A program made the translations under genes and the position numbers. A DNA stretch of 64,000 bases from Mycolicibacterium boenickei (GTDB lineage: Bacteria; Actinomycetota; Actinomycetes; Mycobacteriales; Mycobacteriaceae). The DNA is taken from contig NZ_AP022579.1 in assembly GCF_010731295.1 (NCBI RefSeq), positions 4,588,001 to 4,652,000 of the forward strand, given 5' to 3'. The notes under the pieces are model-generated. The model was not told where the DNA came from. It made no database searches and was given only the letters and a program-made list of their open reading frames with translations. Of the stretch, positions 41,922-51,355 are shown piece by piece (within the stretch, counting starts at the first letter, position 1; every line of letters starts with the position of its first letter).

Positions 41922-43647
41922 ATTCACGGTGTGGGCACCCAATCCGAACCGCGTGCGAGTCGACGTGGACGGAACGCTGCACGAGATGACGCGCACCGGA
42001 GACGGCTGGTGGCACGCCGAGGTCGCCTGCCGCGCCGACGCCCGGTACGGGTTCGTTCTCGACGACGACCCGACGGTGCTGCCGGACCCTCGGTCGGCCC
42101 GCCAGCCCGACGGCGTGCACGGACCGTCCCAGCTGTGGCAGCCCGCACCGGACGCGTGGACCGATACCGGTTGGCAGGGGCGGTCGATCTGCGGCCGCGT
42201 GATATATGAGCTTCACATCGGAACCTTCACTCCCGAAGGCACATTCGATTCCGCCATCGAGAAACTCGACCACCTGGTGGATCTCGGTGTGGATTTCGTG
42301 GAGTTGATGCCGGTCAACGCCTTCAACGGACCCCACGGCTGGGGTTACGACGGCGTGCTCTGGTACGCGGTGCACGAACCCTATGGCGGACCCGACGGCC
42401 TGATCCGCCTCATCGACGCCTGCCACGCCCGTGGACTCGGTGTGCTGATCGACGCGGTGTTCAACCACCTCGGCCCGTCGGGCAATTATCTGCCGCGCTT
42501 CGGCCCGTACCTGACCACCGGCAGCAACCCATGGGGCAGTTCGATCAACCTGTCCGATGCCGATGCCGACGAGGTCCGCACGTACATCATCGACTGCGCG
42601 CTGCGCTGGATGCGCGACTTCCACGCCGACGGCCTGCGTCTCGATGCGGTGCACGCCCTGGTGGACACCACCGCGATCCACCTTCTCGAAGAGTTGGCAG
42701 CCGAAACCGATGCCCTGGCGGACGAACTCGGCAGGCCACTGTCGTTGATCGCCGAGAGCGACCTCAACGACCCCCGGCTGATCACCCCGCGCGACCGTGG
42801 CGGCTACGGCCTGACCGCGCAGTGGGACGACGATGTCCACCACGCGATCCACACCGCGGTGTCGGGTGAACGGCAGGGCTACTATGCCGATTTCGGATCG
42901 CTGGCCACGCTGGCGCAGACGCTGAAGCACGGGTACTTCCACGCCGGCACGTATTCGTCGTTCCGGCACCGCAGGCACGGCCGCCCGTTGGACACCGCCA
43001 CCATCCCGGGCACGCGGCTGCTGGCCTACACGCTCACCCACGACCAGGTGGGCAATCGCGCTGTCGGCGACCGGCCGTCGCAGCTGCTGACTTTCGGCCA
43101 GCTGGCCGTCAAAGCCGCCCTGGCACTCGGGTCGCCCTATACGGCAATGCTTTTCATGGGCGAAGAGTGGGGATCATCCTCACCGTTCCAGTTCTTCAGC
43201 TCGCATCCCGAGCCGGAACTGGCCCGCGCCACCGCCGAGGGGCGCAAGGCTGAGTTCGCCGACCACGGCTGGGATGCCGACGAGATCCCGGACCCGCAGG
43301 ACCCGGAGACATTTCTGCGGTCGAAACTGAAGTGGGACGAGGTCACCGACGGTGACCACGCGCGACTGCACAGGACCTACCGAGAATTGATCGCGTTGCG
43401 GCGCACTGAGCCTGACCTCGCCGATCCATGGCTGGATCACATGTCGATCGACTTCGACGAGGAGCAACGCTGGATCGTCCTGCACCGCGGAGCCCTGGCG
43501 ATCGCCTGCAACCTCGGCGCCGATCCGGTATCGGTGCCGGTGACCGGCGACCTCGTCACCGCCTGGGAGGTCCCCGACATCGGTTCGGACGGCGCCAGAT
43601 TGGCTGGTCACTCCTTCGCGATCCTGCGCAGCGAGCGCGCTCAGTAG
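41914..43647 (+). CDS. treZ: Maltooligosyltrehalose trehalohydrolase
   Basis: TreZ cleaves trehalose from the product of TreY. The 577-residue GH13 protein opens with a CBM48-like domain (FTVWAPNPNRVRV), then YELHIGTFTPEGTF, DAVFNHLGPSGNYL, nucleophile D244 in GLRLDAVHA and acid E281 in LIAESDLND. It overlaps treY by eight bases and the convergent HxlR gene by seven. With TreX and TreY it forms the glycogen-to-trehalose route. Confidence 0.95.
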   Translation: MTEFTVWAPNPNRVRVDVDGTLHEMTRTGDGWWHAEVACRADARYGFVLDDDPTVLPDPRSARQPDGVHGPSQLWQPAPDAWTDTGWQGRSICGRVIYELHIGTFTPEGTFDSAIEKLDHLVDLGVDFVELMPVNAFNGPHGWGYDGVLWYAVHEPYGGPDGLIRLIDACHARGLGVLIDAVFNHLGPSGNYLPRFGPYLTTGSNPWGSSINLSDADADEVRTYIIDCALRWMRDFHADGLRLDAVHALVDTTAIHLLEELAAETDALADELGRPLSLIAESDLNDPRLITPRDRGGYGLTAQWDDDVHHAIHTAVSGERQGYYADFGSLATLAQTLKHGYFHAGTYSSFRHRRHGRPLDTATIPGTRLLAYTLTHDQVGNRAVGDRPSQLLTFGQLAVKAALALGSPYTAMLFMGEEWGSSSPFQFFSSHPEPELARATAEGRKAEFADHGWDADEIPDPQDPETFLRSKLKWDEVTDGDHARLHRTYRELIALRRTEPDLADPWLDHMSIDFDEEQRWIVLHRGALAIACNLGADPVSVPVTGDLVTAWEVPDIGSDGARLAGHSFAILRSERAQ

Positions 43648-44096
43648 ACCTTCCGCACGGTCGTGGTGTCCGGGCCAACCCGGTCGCCGAGCGAGTTCGT
43701 CGGGCGCAGTTCCGCGAGCGCCAGACCACGCTCGTCGACCAGTATCGAACGAGCCTCGTCCGGCTCGAAAGCGTGCCGCTCACCCCACTGACGCAGAGCC
43801 ACCACGATGGCGAAGAGGTCACGACCGGCCTGGGTCAGCGTGTACACCTGGCGCCGCCCTGACGCGGCTGCCTCCCGGTCGAGGATCCCGCGGTCGACGA
43901 GACGACGCAGGCGGTCGGTGAGGATGTTGCGCGCAATGCCCGTGCGCTGCTGAAAGTCGGTGAATGCCCGTGCGCCGTCCATGGCGTCGCGGACGATCAG
44001 CAGACTCCAGCGATCCCCGACCAGATCCAGCGTGCGCGCCACCGGACAGGTCGGATCGGTCCAGGGCACGTCGTTGCTGTGCGCCGACTCAGCCAT
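43641..44096 (-). CDS. HxlR family transcriptional regulator
   Basis: A 151-residue winged-helix regulator with CPVARTLDLVGDRWSLLIVR (about residues 17-36) and the conserved FQQRTGIARNILTDRLRRLV. The N-terminal cysteine C17 is the usual redox or electrophile sensor of this family. ATG at 44096 follows AGGAGG. It diverges from an MFS exporter gene with a perfect 12-base palindrome between them, so it probably represses that gene. Confidence 0.88.
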   Translation of the reverse strand: MAESAHSNDVPWTDPTCPVARTLDLVGDRWSLLIVRDAMDGARAFTDFQQRTGIARNILTDRLRRLVDRGILDREAAASGRRQVYTLTQAGRDLFAIVVALRQWGERHAFEPDEARSILVDERGLALAELRPTNSLGDRVGPDTTTVRKVY

Positions 44097-44143
44097 CACG
44101 CCTCCTGAAGAGTTGCTGATTGAAACCATTCTGCCGTAGCGTT

Positions 44144-44170
44144 CAATTGGTTGCAATGTGCAACCAATTG
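44144..44170. promoter_or_regulatory. HxlR operator upstream of the MFS gene
   Basis: CAATTGGTTGCA (44144-44155), three bases, TGCAACCAATTG (44159-44170): a perfect 12-base inverted repeat. It ends directly before the GAGGAGG ribosome site of the MFS gene at 44181, so binding would block its transcription. Confidence 0.75.
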
Positions 44171-44180
44171 AGGAGGGTGC

Positions 44181-45347
44181 ATGGAACTGACGTTCGGCCT
44201 GCGGATGTTCTTCGCCACCGTGTGCGCGGTGGCCGTCGCGACGATCTACGCGGCACAGCCCGTGCTCGCGGGGATCGGCCGCGACCTGGGCGTGCCCGAG
44301 GCCGATCTGGGGTGGATCATCACGGCTGGGCAACTCGGCTATCTGGTCGGGCTGGTGGTTCTGGTCCCGTTCGGCGACATCATCGACCGGCGCCGACTCA
44401 TCAGCGCGCACCTTCTCCTGGCCGCGATCGGCGTGACACTGGCCGCGGCCGCCACCCAGACCTGGCTGCTGCTCGCCGGGCTGGCGGTCGCCGGACTGTT
44501 CGCGGTCGTCGTGCAGACCACCGTCGCCTACGCCGCGGCGCTTTCCACGGCCGAGCAACGCGGCCGCACGCTCGGCATCGTGACCTCCGGAGTCGTCGTC
44601 GGCATCCTCGGATCACGCGTGGCGGCAGGAGGCCTCGCCTCGGTGTGGGGGTGGCGAAGCGTGTACGCCGGGTTGGCGGTGCTGTTGGTGGTGCTGGCAT
44701 GCCTGGTCCCGACACTGCTGCCGCCCGACCCACGGCGCGGATCGACCGGTTACGCCGAGGTACTGACGTCGTTGACCCGACTGTTCGGCGACCGACTGTT
44801 CGTCTCTCGCGGGTTGATCGCGTTCTTCCTGTTCGCATCGTTCGGCACGCTCTGGAGCGGCCTGGCGCTACCGCTCACGGCGGCGCCCTGGCATCTCAGC
44901 ACGGCACAGATCGGCCTGTTCGGAATCGCCGGCCTGGCCGGGGCTCTCGGTGCGGCTCGGGCCGGATTCTGGGCCGACTCCGGGTTCGCGAGCGCCGTCA
45001 CCGGCGGGGCACTCGCGCTCCTCGCCGCGTCATGGCTGGCCATCGGACACGCATCGTGGTCCCTCGTCCTCGTCGCCGGCGGGGTCATCGTGCTCGATTT
45101 CGCGGTGCAGGCCGTCCATGTGAGCAACCAGCATCTGCTCACCACGGCCTATCCGGACCGGACCAGCAGCGTGATCGGCGGTTACATGTTCTTTTATTCG
45201 CTCGGGTCCGCCCTCGGGGCGACCGCCACGACGACGGTGTACGCGGTCGGTGGCTGGACCGCCTCCAGCATCCTCGGCGCCGCGTTCGCGGCCTGCGGTC
45301 TCGTCGTCTGGGCGATCAGCCGAGCGGCGCTCCGAACGCGACGATGA
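44181..45347 (+). CDS. MFS transporter, probable drug or metabolite exporter
   Basis: A 388-residue 12-span major facilitator: the loop 2-3 signature GDIIDRRRL (about residues 65-73) and the motif C region GIVTSGVVVGILGSRVAAG suggest an antiporter-type exporter of the DHA1/AraJ group. GAGGAGG precedes the ATG. Control by the divergent HxlR regulator suggests induction by a toxic or reactive compound. The end overlaps the DUF2182 gene by 32 bases on the opposite strand. Confidence 0.88.
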   Translation: MELTFGLRMFFATVCAVAVATIYAAQPVLAGIGRDLGVPEADLGWIITAGQLGYLVGLVVLVPFGDIIDRRRLISAHLLLAAIGVTLAAAATQTWLLLAGLAVAGLFAVVVQTTVAYAAALSTAEQRGRTLGIVTSGVVVGILGSRVAAGGLASVWGWRSVYAGLAVLLVVLACLVPTLLPPDPRRGSTGYAEVLTSLTRLFGDRLFVSRGLIAFFLFASFGTLWSGLALPLTAAPWHLSTAQIGLFGIAGLAGALGAARAGFWADSGFASAVTGGALALLAASWLAIGHASWSLVLVAGGVIVLDFAVQAVHVSNQHLLTTAYPDRTSSVIGGYMFFYSLGSALGATATTTVYAVGGWTASSILGAAFAACGLVVWAISRAALRTRR

Positions 45348-46143
45348 AGGACACCACTGCCAGCACGGCCGCGAAAAGCCGAAGATGGTCAACGCCTTTC
45401 GTCACCAGCTTCTCCGCCGCGACGACCCCGAACAGGACCACCATCAGCCACAGCGCGTGCGGGGCCACCACCATCGGCAGCATCATCGGACCGCACGCAC
45501 CGGTGCACTGCAGGCCATTCCTGAGCCCCTCCTCGACGCAGGCCCGGTCGGCGCGCCACCCGTCGGCGGGCAGCGCCCGCACCCGGTGACAGGCTCGGAG
45601 CAAGAACCGCTTCCTGCGGGTCAGTTCCCACCCCGCCGCCACCGCCAGGAGCCCCGAAACCACAAGGGCACCTGAGGCTTCCGGCCCAATCAACCAGGCA
45701 CCGGTGAGCCCGAGGACTCCGAACACCGACCACACCGCGAGATACCCGACCGCGAACATCGTTTGGCCACGTTGCCGCCGATGCCATTTTCCGTTCAACG
45801 AGATCGACCGCGCCGCGGGCAGCGCCGTCGGCAGCATCATCGCGGCTGCCATCAGCATCCATACCGCCGGCGAGGCCGGGAATTCCGGTGCACCAGAAGG
45901 TATCGCGGGACAACCGACCTCCAGCGCGCCCACGCCCGACGTGCCGTGGTGGTGAGCTACCGCGTGCGGCAGCGTCGAGCAATGCCCCCGCCCGCCGTGA
46001 GGCGGCATCGACAGGTGCAGAATCAACGCCCCGAGCCAGGCTGCCACCGCGGCTCCCAGCAGGCTCAGCTCGGGATGTGCCCACCGCAACCGCCGCCAGG
46101 CCGATGGCCGTGCCGCTCGGCTCGCTACGGCGGTCAGCGTCAT
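45316..46143 (-). CDS. DUF2182 integral membrane protein, predicted metal binding
   Basis: A 275-residue membrane protein with about six hydrophobic segments. The first external loop (residues about 45-75) is rich in His and Cys (PPHGGRGHC, HAVAHHHG), and a later segment has LQCTGACGPMMLPM with C-x3-C and Met residues, suited to copper. The ATG overlaps the tyrosinase stop (ATGA), so it is made together with a copper enzyme. A role in copper delivery is inference; the family function is not established. Confidence 0.75.
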   Translation of the reverse strand: MTLTAVASRAARPSAWRRLRWAHPELSLLGAAVAAWLGALILHLSMPPHGGRGHCSTLPHAVAHHHGTSGVGALEVGCPAIPSGAPEFPASPAVWMLMAAAMMLPTALPAARSISLNGKWHRRQRGQTMFAVGYLAVWSVFGVLGLTGAWLIGPEASGALVVSGLLAVAAGWELTRRKRFLLRACHRVRALPADGWRADRACVEEGLRNGLQCTGACGPMMLPMVVAPHALWLMVVLFGVVAAEKLVTKGVDHLRLFAAVLAVVSFIVAFGAPLG

Positions 46144-47633
46144 TGCAGGAAGACGCTCACTCGCCCGACACGGGCATTCCCCGACTGCTGCGGCGCCGAC
46201 GCCTGCGCGCCCGGCAGTCGGATCGGATGGGCGGCAGGCTCCACGTACTGCGGCACGAAGGTGACGCTGACCTGATCACTCCACCGGCCTTCGGCACTGA
46301 ACCGCCGGTACAGCCCGGTGATGTCGAACGCGAGCCGCATGCCGCCGTGCTCATTGTCGGGGTTACTGGTTTCCTCGATTCCGAAAAAGGCTGCGACGCC
46401 GACGAAATGGTCGTCATCGAGCGCAGGCTCACCGCCACCCACGGCGAGATACACCTTGTAGGTCACCCCTACCGGGGCCGGCGACGTCACGTCCTCGATG
46501 CGCAGGAAAGCGCGAGACGCCGGGGTCGCCTCCTCGGCCAGCGGTCCCATCGGCGGCGCGATGCCGAACGTGACATGGGTGGTCTCCCCGGCGAGAGCGA
46601 TCGGGTTGTCGGATGCTCCCACGAGTTCCGGCGGGTTCTCCGGTGCTGGTGCGGTCGGCATGAGAGCCTCCAGTGCGACAGGGGCGGTGATGTCCTCATA
46701 GCGGTAGCTGAGCTGGGTCGTGGTGTCGAGCACCTCTTGTACCGTCTCGCTGAGCGTCGCCCGGTTCTCGTCGTGGAAGTGGAACGTCACGCCGGTCAGC
46801 CAGGCCGGCTCCGCGGTGTTGGCGCGGTCGGGCATCGTCCGCCAGATCTCCCAGATCCGGTCGATGTTGGCATGGTGCAGCCAGAAGATCGGGTCCAGTG
46901 CGGCGGTATTGAACGAACCCATGAGCCCACCGACGCCCACGTGGACCGCGCCGTGAGGGGTTCCCTCGAGCGGTCCCATCGCCGAGCCCGGGTCCTCGCC
47001 ACCGTGACTGAATCCGGTCCGCCCACCGGCGAACCCGCCGATCCCGGCGAAATCGGTCGGTGCCAGGGCACTCGTCAGGTCGACATCGGAGACAGGCAGC
47101 GACGAGCCGTCGTTGAGGTTCCGCCCGGGCACCCACAGCGGGTTGGGGGTGATCCCGTCCGCCAGGGTGGTGTCGAGAAAGGCCTGCGGTAGGCGTCTGC
47201 GGGCCGGATCGTCGCTGCTGTAGTTCCAATAGGGCAACGCCCACGTCGCCTTCGTCTGCTCGTCGACGTCGTCGAGATCCTGAATGGCCGCCCAGATGAT
47301 CCGTTCGAACCACTGCAGATACATCCGGTGCCAGGGCAGGAAGTACCAGCAGAAGTGCTGGCATTGGTTGCGGAAGTTGTCGGGATTCACTGTGGTGCCG
47401 TGGATATCGGACTGGTACTGCCAGCCGATCGGGTCCAGCTGGTCGGCATCGGTGCGTTCGATCAGCACCTGCACGGCGCGGGCGTAGGCGTAGATCGTCG
47501 GGTGCCAGTGATCGATCTGGTCGAGCGTCCAGATGTCGTGCCGGACCCGGGTAGCCGCCTCCGCAACCGTGACCCCGAGCCGAGGCGCGGTGGCACCGAG
47601 AGTGTCACCGGAATTGATGAGGTGTTCGGTCAT
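46140..47633 (-). CDS. Tyrosinase/polyphenol oxidase family type 3 copper protein
   Basis: A 497-residue protein with both copper sites: CuA from H79, H93 and H102 (HGTT, CQHFCWYFLPWHRMY) and CuB from H227, H231 and the HH at 253-254 (PHGAVH, DPIFWLHHANIDRIW). A C-terminal beta-rich domain (about 300-497) may shield the site. No signal peptide and no MelC1-like caddie gene are present. ATG at 47633 lies seven bases after TACCGT, suggesting leaderless expression. It would oxidise phenols; substrate unknown. Confidence 0.88.
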   Translation of the reverse strand: MTEHLINSGDTLGATAPRLGVTVAEAATRVRHDIWTLDQIDHWHPTIYAYARAVQVLIERTDADQLDPIGWQYQSDIHGTTVNPDNFRNQCQHFCWYFLPWHRMYLQWFERIIWAAIQDLDDVDEQTKATWALPYWNYSSDDPARRRLPQAFLDTTLADGITPNPLWVPGRNLNDGSSLPVSDVDLTSALAPTDFAGIGGFAGGRTGFSHGGEDPGSAMGPLEGTPHGAVHVGVGGLMGSFNTAALDPIFWLHHANIDRIWEIWRTMPDRANTAEPAWLTGVTFHFHDENRATLSETVQEVLDTTTQLSYRYEDITAPVALEALMPTAPAPENPPELVGASDNPIALAGETTHVTFGIAPPMGPLAEEATPASRAFLRIEDVTSPAPVGVTYKVYLAVGGGEPALDDDHFVGVAAFFGIEETSNPDNEHGGMRLAFDITGLYRRFSAEGRWSDQVSVTFVPQYVEPAAHPIRLPGAQASAPQQSGNARVGRVSVFLQ

Positions 47634-47646
47634 GGTTGGGACGGTA
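47634..47646 (-). promoter_or_regulatory. Leaderless promoter of the tyrosinase gene
   Basis: On the minus strand TACCGT (47646-47641) is followed by seven bases and the ATG at 47633. No Shine-Dalgarno is visible. The same TACCGT plus seven bases arrangement precedes the methyltransferase gene at 52098. Confidence 0.45.
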
Positions 47647-47769
47647 GGCATCCGCCGACGGGGAGGCGCGCGTAGATCACTACCTGTATTCGGTACCCAC
47701 GCCATCGCCGCAATTTTCGAGTAGACGACTACGCACGAAATCGCCGCGCCCGGGACGCATGATCAGGCC

Positions 47770-49434
47770 ATGAACGACAACGGGTTAGAGAGCTTCGCAC
47801 TACACAGCGCGGACAGGTACCAGGGCCCGGCAGTACAGGCCATCAACGAGGAGGCCGTGCGGCCCGATGCGGCCCCCGCCGTCGACGTGGCGACGCTCGA
47901 TCCGGAATCTGCAGCACGCCGCTACCTGAATCAGATGATCGCCAGCCCGGAGGTACCGTCCATCACCGACAGCAGCGCGGGCCCGGGCACCGAATACCGG
48001 ACCCTGGGCACCGAGTCCATACCGCTGACGGACTCCACTGTCGTCAAATTCGCCCAGTACCGCCAACGCATCCCGATCTACGGCTCACTCGTCACGATCG
48101 AGCTCGACGACGCCAACAACATGCTGGCCGTGAACTCGGCGATCGGAAATCCCGACGGCGTCGATGCCGTGGCGTCCATATCGCCGGCACAGGCTCAGGA
48201 CGTGATCGTCAAGGACGCGGGCAGGGACGCGCTACCGTTACCGGAGCCGCCCCGGCTGTACTTCTATTTCGACAGCAGCTCCAGCCCCGGCGTGTGGCGG
48301 CTGGTCTACATCGCCAAGAACGTGCAGCGGCACCGCAAGCGAACCTCGGACGGCCACCCGGAGACCCTGCCGGAGCTCTTCGACTACGTCGTCGACGCCC
48401 ATTCCGGCGATCTGGTGACCAAACTTCCCCGCACCCAGACCATTTCGTGGACTTTGGAGGAACTGGACTCCACCGATGCGCTCGGAAAGACCCGACGCAT
48501 CCGGGCCGAGCGCGACGAGAACGACAACAAGCGGCTGGTTGACCCGACCAGGCGCATCGAGACCTACGATTTCGGGTTCCGCAGGATCGAGTCGCAGTTC
48601 CGCTCCCTGCCGGGCACCGCGCCGATCTCCAACCCGCCCGCCCCATGGAGCCCGGCAGCTATCAGCGCGCATGCCAATGCCCAGGAGGTGGCCGACTACC
48701 TGCTGAACACGCTGCAACGCAACGGCCTCGACAACCAGGGCGGCCCGTTCATCTCCTCCATCAACTGCACCTCGATTCAGGATCCGACACCCCAGGAGTG
48801 GCGCAATGCCGCCTGGATCGGCACCCAGATGGTGTACGGCCAGCGCAGCGTGAACGGTGAATTGCGGTCGTACGCGGTGGCCGTCGACGTCGTCGCCCAC
48901 GAGATGACGCACGGACTGACCGACCACACCGCCCGCCTCGAATACAAGGGCGAATCCGGCGCCCTCAACGAGTCCTATTCGGACATCATGGGAACGATCA
49001 TCGCCAACTCCCAGAAACCCGACATCGACAGCTGGAACTGGGAGATGGGCGAGGACCTCGACGGCACCGGGGTGCCGCTACGCGACCTGAGCGATCCGAC
49101 CCGGCGAGGTCAGCCCGGCCACATGCGCGATTACGTGAACACCACCCGAGACAACGGCGGGGTACACACCAACAGCGGCATCCACAACAAGGCCGCGTAC
49201 AACGTGATCAGCGCGAAGAACGGCCAAGGCCACCTGTTCACCCCGCAGGATGTCGCGGCCCTGTTCTATCTCGCTCTGACCCTTCACCTTTCGCGAACAT
49301 CGGGATTCAGCGACAGTCGGCGTGCCGTCGAACTCGTGGCCAAGTCGCTGTTCCGCAAGGATCCGCAGGACGTCCTGGACGAGAAAGTCAGCGCGATCAG
49401 CGCCGCGTTCGAGGACGCCGGGATCCAAGCCTGA
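47770..49434 (+). CDS. M4 (thermolysin-like) metallopeptidase
   Basis: A 554-residue protein with a FTP/PepSY-like pro-region (about 30-230) and an M4 catalytic domain: zinc site HEMTH (377-381), third ligand E401 in GALNESYSD and catalytic H466 in GVHTNSGIHNKAAY. Unlike typical thermolysins, the N terminus (MNDNGLESFALHSADRYQG) has no signal peptide. It diverges from the tyrosinase gene with 136 bases between and ends three bases from ilvA. Confidence 0.9.
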   Translation: MNDNGLESFALHSADRYQGPAVQAINEEAVRPDAAPAVDVATLDPESAARRYLNQMIASPEVPSITDSSAGPGTEYRTLGTESIPLTDSTVVKFAQYRQRIPIYGSLVTIELDDANNMLAVNSAIGNPDGVDAVASISPAQAQDVIVKDAGRDALPLPEPPRLYFYFDSSSSPGVWRLVYIAKNVQRHRKRTSDGHPETLPELFDYVVDAHSGDLVTKLPRTQTISWTLEELDSTDALGKTRRIRAERDENDNKRLVDPTRRIETYDFGFRRIESQFRSLPGTAPISNPPAPWSPAAISAHANAQEVADYLLNTLQRNGLDNQGGPFISSINCTSIQDPTPQEWRNAAWIGTQMVYGQRSVNGELRSYAVAVDVVAHEMTHGLTDHTARLEYKGESGALNESYSDIMGTIIANSQKPDIDSWNWEMGEDLDGTGVPLRDLSDPTRRGQPGHMRDYVNTTRDNGGVHTNSGIHNKAAYNVISAKNGQGHLFTPQDVAALFYLALTLHLSRTSGFSDSRRAVELVAKSLFRKDPQDVLDEKVSAISAAFEDAGIQA

Positions 49435-49437
49435 GAC

Positions 49438-50730
49438 TCAGGTCAGATACCGGTACGTCGGCGACCCCGGCTCGAGCAGCTCGACGTGGATATCGGAATC
49501 CCGCATCCGGGCCAGCAGACCTTCCAGGTCGGTGGCTGCACTCAACTCGACGCCGCACAACGCCTCGCCGGTCTCCCGGTTGTTGCGCTTGACGTACTCG
49601 AACAAGGTGATGTCATCGCCCGGCCCGAGAACCTCATCGAGGAAGCGGCGCAACGCCCCCGGCTCCTGAGGGAAGTCGACCAGGAAGTAGTGCTTGAGGC
49701 CAAGGTGCACCAGTGACCGCTCGACCACCTCGTTGTACCGGGAGACGTCGTTGTTGCCACCGGAGATCAGGCAGACCACGGTGGAACCGGGCTCGATGTC
49801 AGCCTCCAGCAACGCGGTCACGGACAGCGCACCCGCGGGCTCGGCGATGATGCCGTCGTTCTGATACAGGTCGAGCATCGCGGTGCAGACAGCACCCTCG
49901 TCGACGGTGGTGAGAGCGACCATGTCGCCTGCCGCGGCCAGCGCGGCATAGGGCAGCGCTCCGGCCCGTGCCACCGCCGCGCCGTCGACGAACTGATCGA
50001 CGTGCTCAAGGGTCACCGGTTCCCCCGCAGCCAGGGCGGCGATCATCGACGCCGCACCCGCAGGCTCCACCCCGAGTACCGACGTGTCCGAGGCACGCTC
50101 GGCGAGATACGTGGTGATACCGGCGATGCAGCCGCCGCCACCGACGGGGACGATCACCAGGTCCGGCTCTTCATCGAGCTGTTGGAGCAGTTCGGCGGCG
50201 ATGGTGCCCTGGCCCGCCATCGTGCGCACGTCGTCATACGGGGGTACGAGAGTAGCTCCGGTTCGTGCGACGTCGTCCAGCGCTGCGGCGGCGGCCAGGT
50301 CGTATGTCGACCCGACGGCGATCAACTCGATGAACTCGCGGCCGTGGTACAAAATCCGGTCCCGCTTCTGCTTCGGCGTCTTGGCCGGTACGTACACCCG
50401 ACCATGGGTCCGCATCGACCGGCACGCCATCGCGAATCCCTGGGCGTGATTACCGGCCGACGAACACACCACACCGGCGGCCAGCTCTTCGGGCGAGAGC
50501 TGGGCCATCAGGTTGAAGGCCCCGCGCACCTTGTAGGAACGCACCGCCTGCAGGTCCTCGCGCTTGAGGTAGACATTGGCGCCGGTCGCCTCTGAAAGGC
50601 GCTCGTTGAACTGCAGCGGGCTGCGGGTGACCACCCCGGAAATTCGCTCGGCGGCCTCATCGATGTCGGCGGCAGTCAGGGGCGCAGCCAGCGGGGACAC
50701 TCGGGAGCCTTTGCTCAGATCGGCAGTCAC
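49438..50730 (-). CDS. ilvA: Threonine ammonia-lyase (threonine deaminase)
   Basis: IlvA makes 2-ketobutyrate from threonine for isoleucine synthesis. The 430-residue protein has the PLP lysine in SYKVRGAFN near residue 68, SAGNHAQGFA, the VPVGGGGCIAG phosphate loop and a C-terminal ACT-like regulatory domain (FPQEPGALRRFLDEVLG). It has one ACT-like domain, shorter than the E. coli two-domain form. GTG start at 50730. M. tuberculosis has ilvA in the same neighbourhood near treZ. Confidence 0.95.
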   Translation of the reverse strand: MTADLSKGSRVSPLAAPLTAADIDEAAERISGVVTRSPLQFNERLSEATGANVYLKREDLQAVRSYKVRGAFNLMAQLSPEELAAGVVCSSAGNHAQGFAMACRSMRTHGRVYVPAKTPKQKRDRILYHGREFIELIAVGSTYDLAAAAALDDVARTGATLVPPYDDVRTMAGQGTIAAELLQQLDEEPDLVIVPVGGGGCIAGITTYLAERASDTSVLGVEPAGAASMIAALAAGEPVTLEHVDQFVDGAAVARAGALPYAALAAAGDMVALTTVDEGAVCTAMLDLYQNDGIIAEPAGALSVTALLEADIEPGSTVVCLISGGNNDVSRYNEVVERSLVHLGLKHYFLVDFPQEPGALRRFLDEVLGPGDDITLFEYVKRNNRETGEALCGVELSAATDLEGLLARMRDSDIHVELLEPGSPTYRYLT

Positions 50731-50858
50731 CGTTCAATGGTGCCACTGGCCAGGCGTTTCACCGCAGGTGGGTGGGCCGACCCACCGGATCGGGCACCAA
50801 ATCGCCGAAATCCGCCATATCTGGTTACTCCGGCCGCGGAACTGGGAAAATAACCACC

Positions 50859-51287
50859 ATGCGGCACATCCAGCAGCGGCTGGCGACGTGCACGGTCTTG
50901 GTCACCGCGCTGGCGACGTCCGCATGCACGACGCACACGAGCATCCCGGCAGATGCCTACACAGCGCGGGTGGCCATCAACAACGAGCAGCTGCCGGAGA
51001 CGTACTCGGTGGAGTGCACGCAGGTGAACTGGTTCTGGACCATCGAAACCCTGCCGAAATCACCGGGCTTCAGCGCAATCATCCAGACCGGCGGCACCAT
51101 CGCACCGAAGGTGTTCCGGATGGACGACCTGGCCGGATTCACCGGCAGCTCGTACCGCGCGACATCTGACAGTCAGGCCGGCATCAAGGGCACCACATTC
51201 CACATCAGCGGTACCGCGCTCGGTTCGTTCACCGACCGCCCTACCAGGCAGGCCGAGGTCCAGTTCCGGATGGATGCCACCTGCTGA
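50859..51287 (+). CDS. LpqH (19 kDa antigen)-like lipoprotein
   Basis: A 142-residue exported lipoprotein: signal sequence of about 22 residues, lipobox ATSAC with the lipidated cysteine C23, then a beta-rich domain with two cysteines (C53 region and the terminal C142) like those that pair in LpqH. The domain ends in the family pattern of a GTA-G turn followed by a strand and final Cys. Function on the cell surface unknown; the family is immunogenic in pathogens. Encoded alone, divergent from ilvA. Confidence 0.75.
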   Translation: MRHIQQRLATCTVLVTALATSACTTHTSIPADAYTARVAINNEQLPETYSVECTQVNWFWTIETLPKSPGFSAIIQTGGTIAPKVFRMDDLAGFTGSSYRATSDSQAGIKGTTFHISGTALGSFTDRPTRQAEVQFRMDATC

Positions 51288-51355
51288 GCACTCTGGACCG
51301 ATAAAGCGACACGCCTGATCCAAGGTTTCGGTTGGCCGAAATCATTGTTGCGAGC

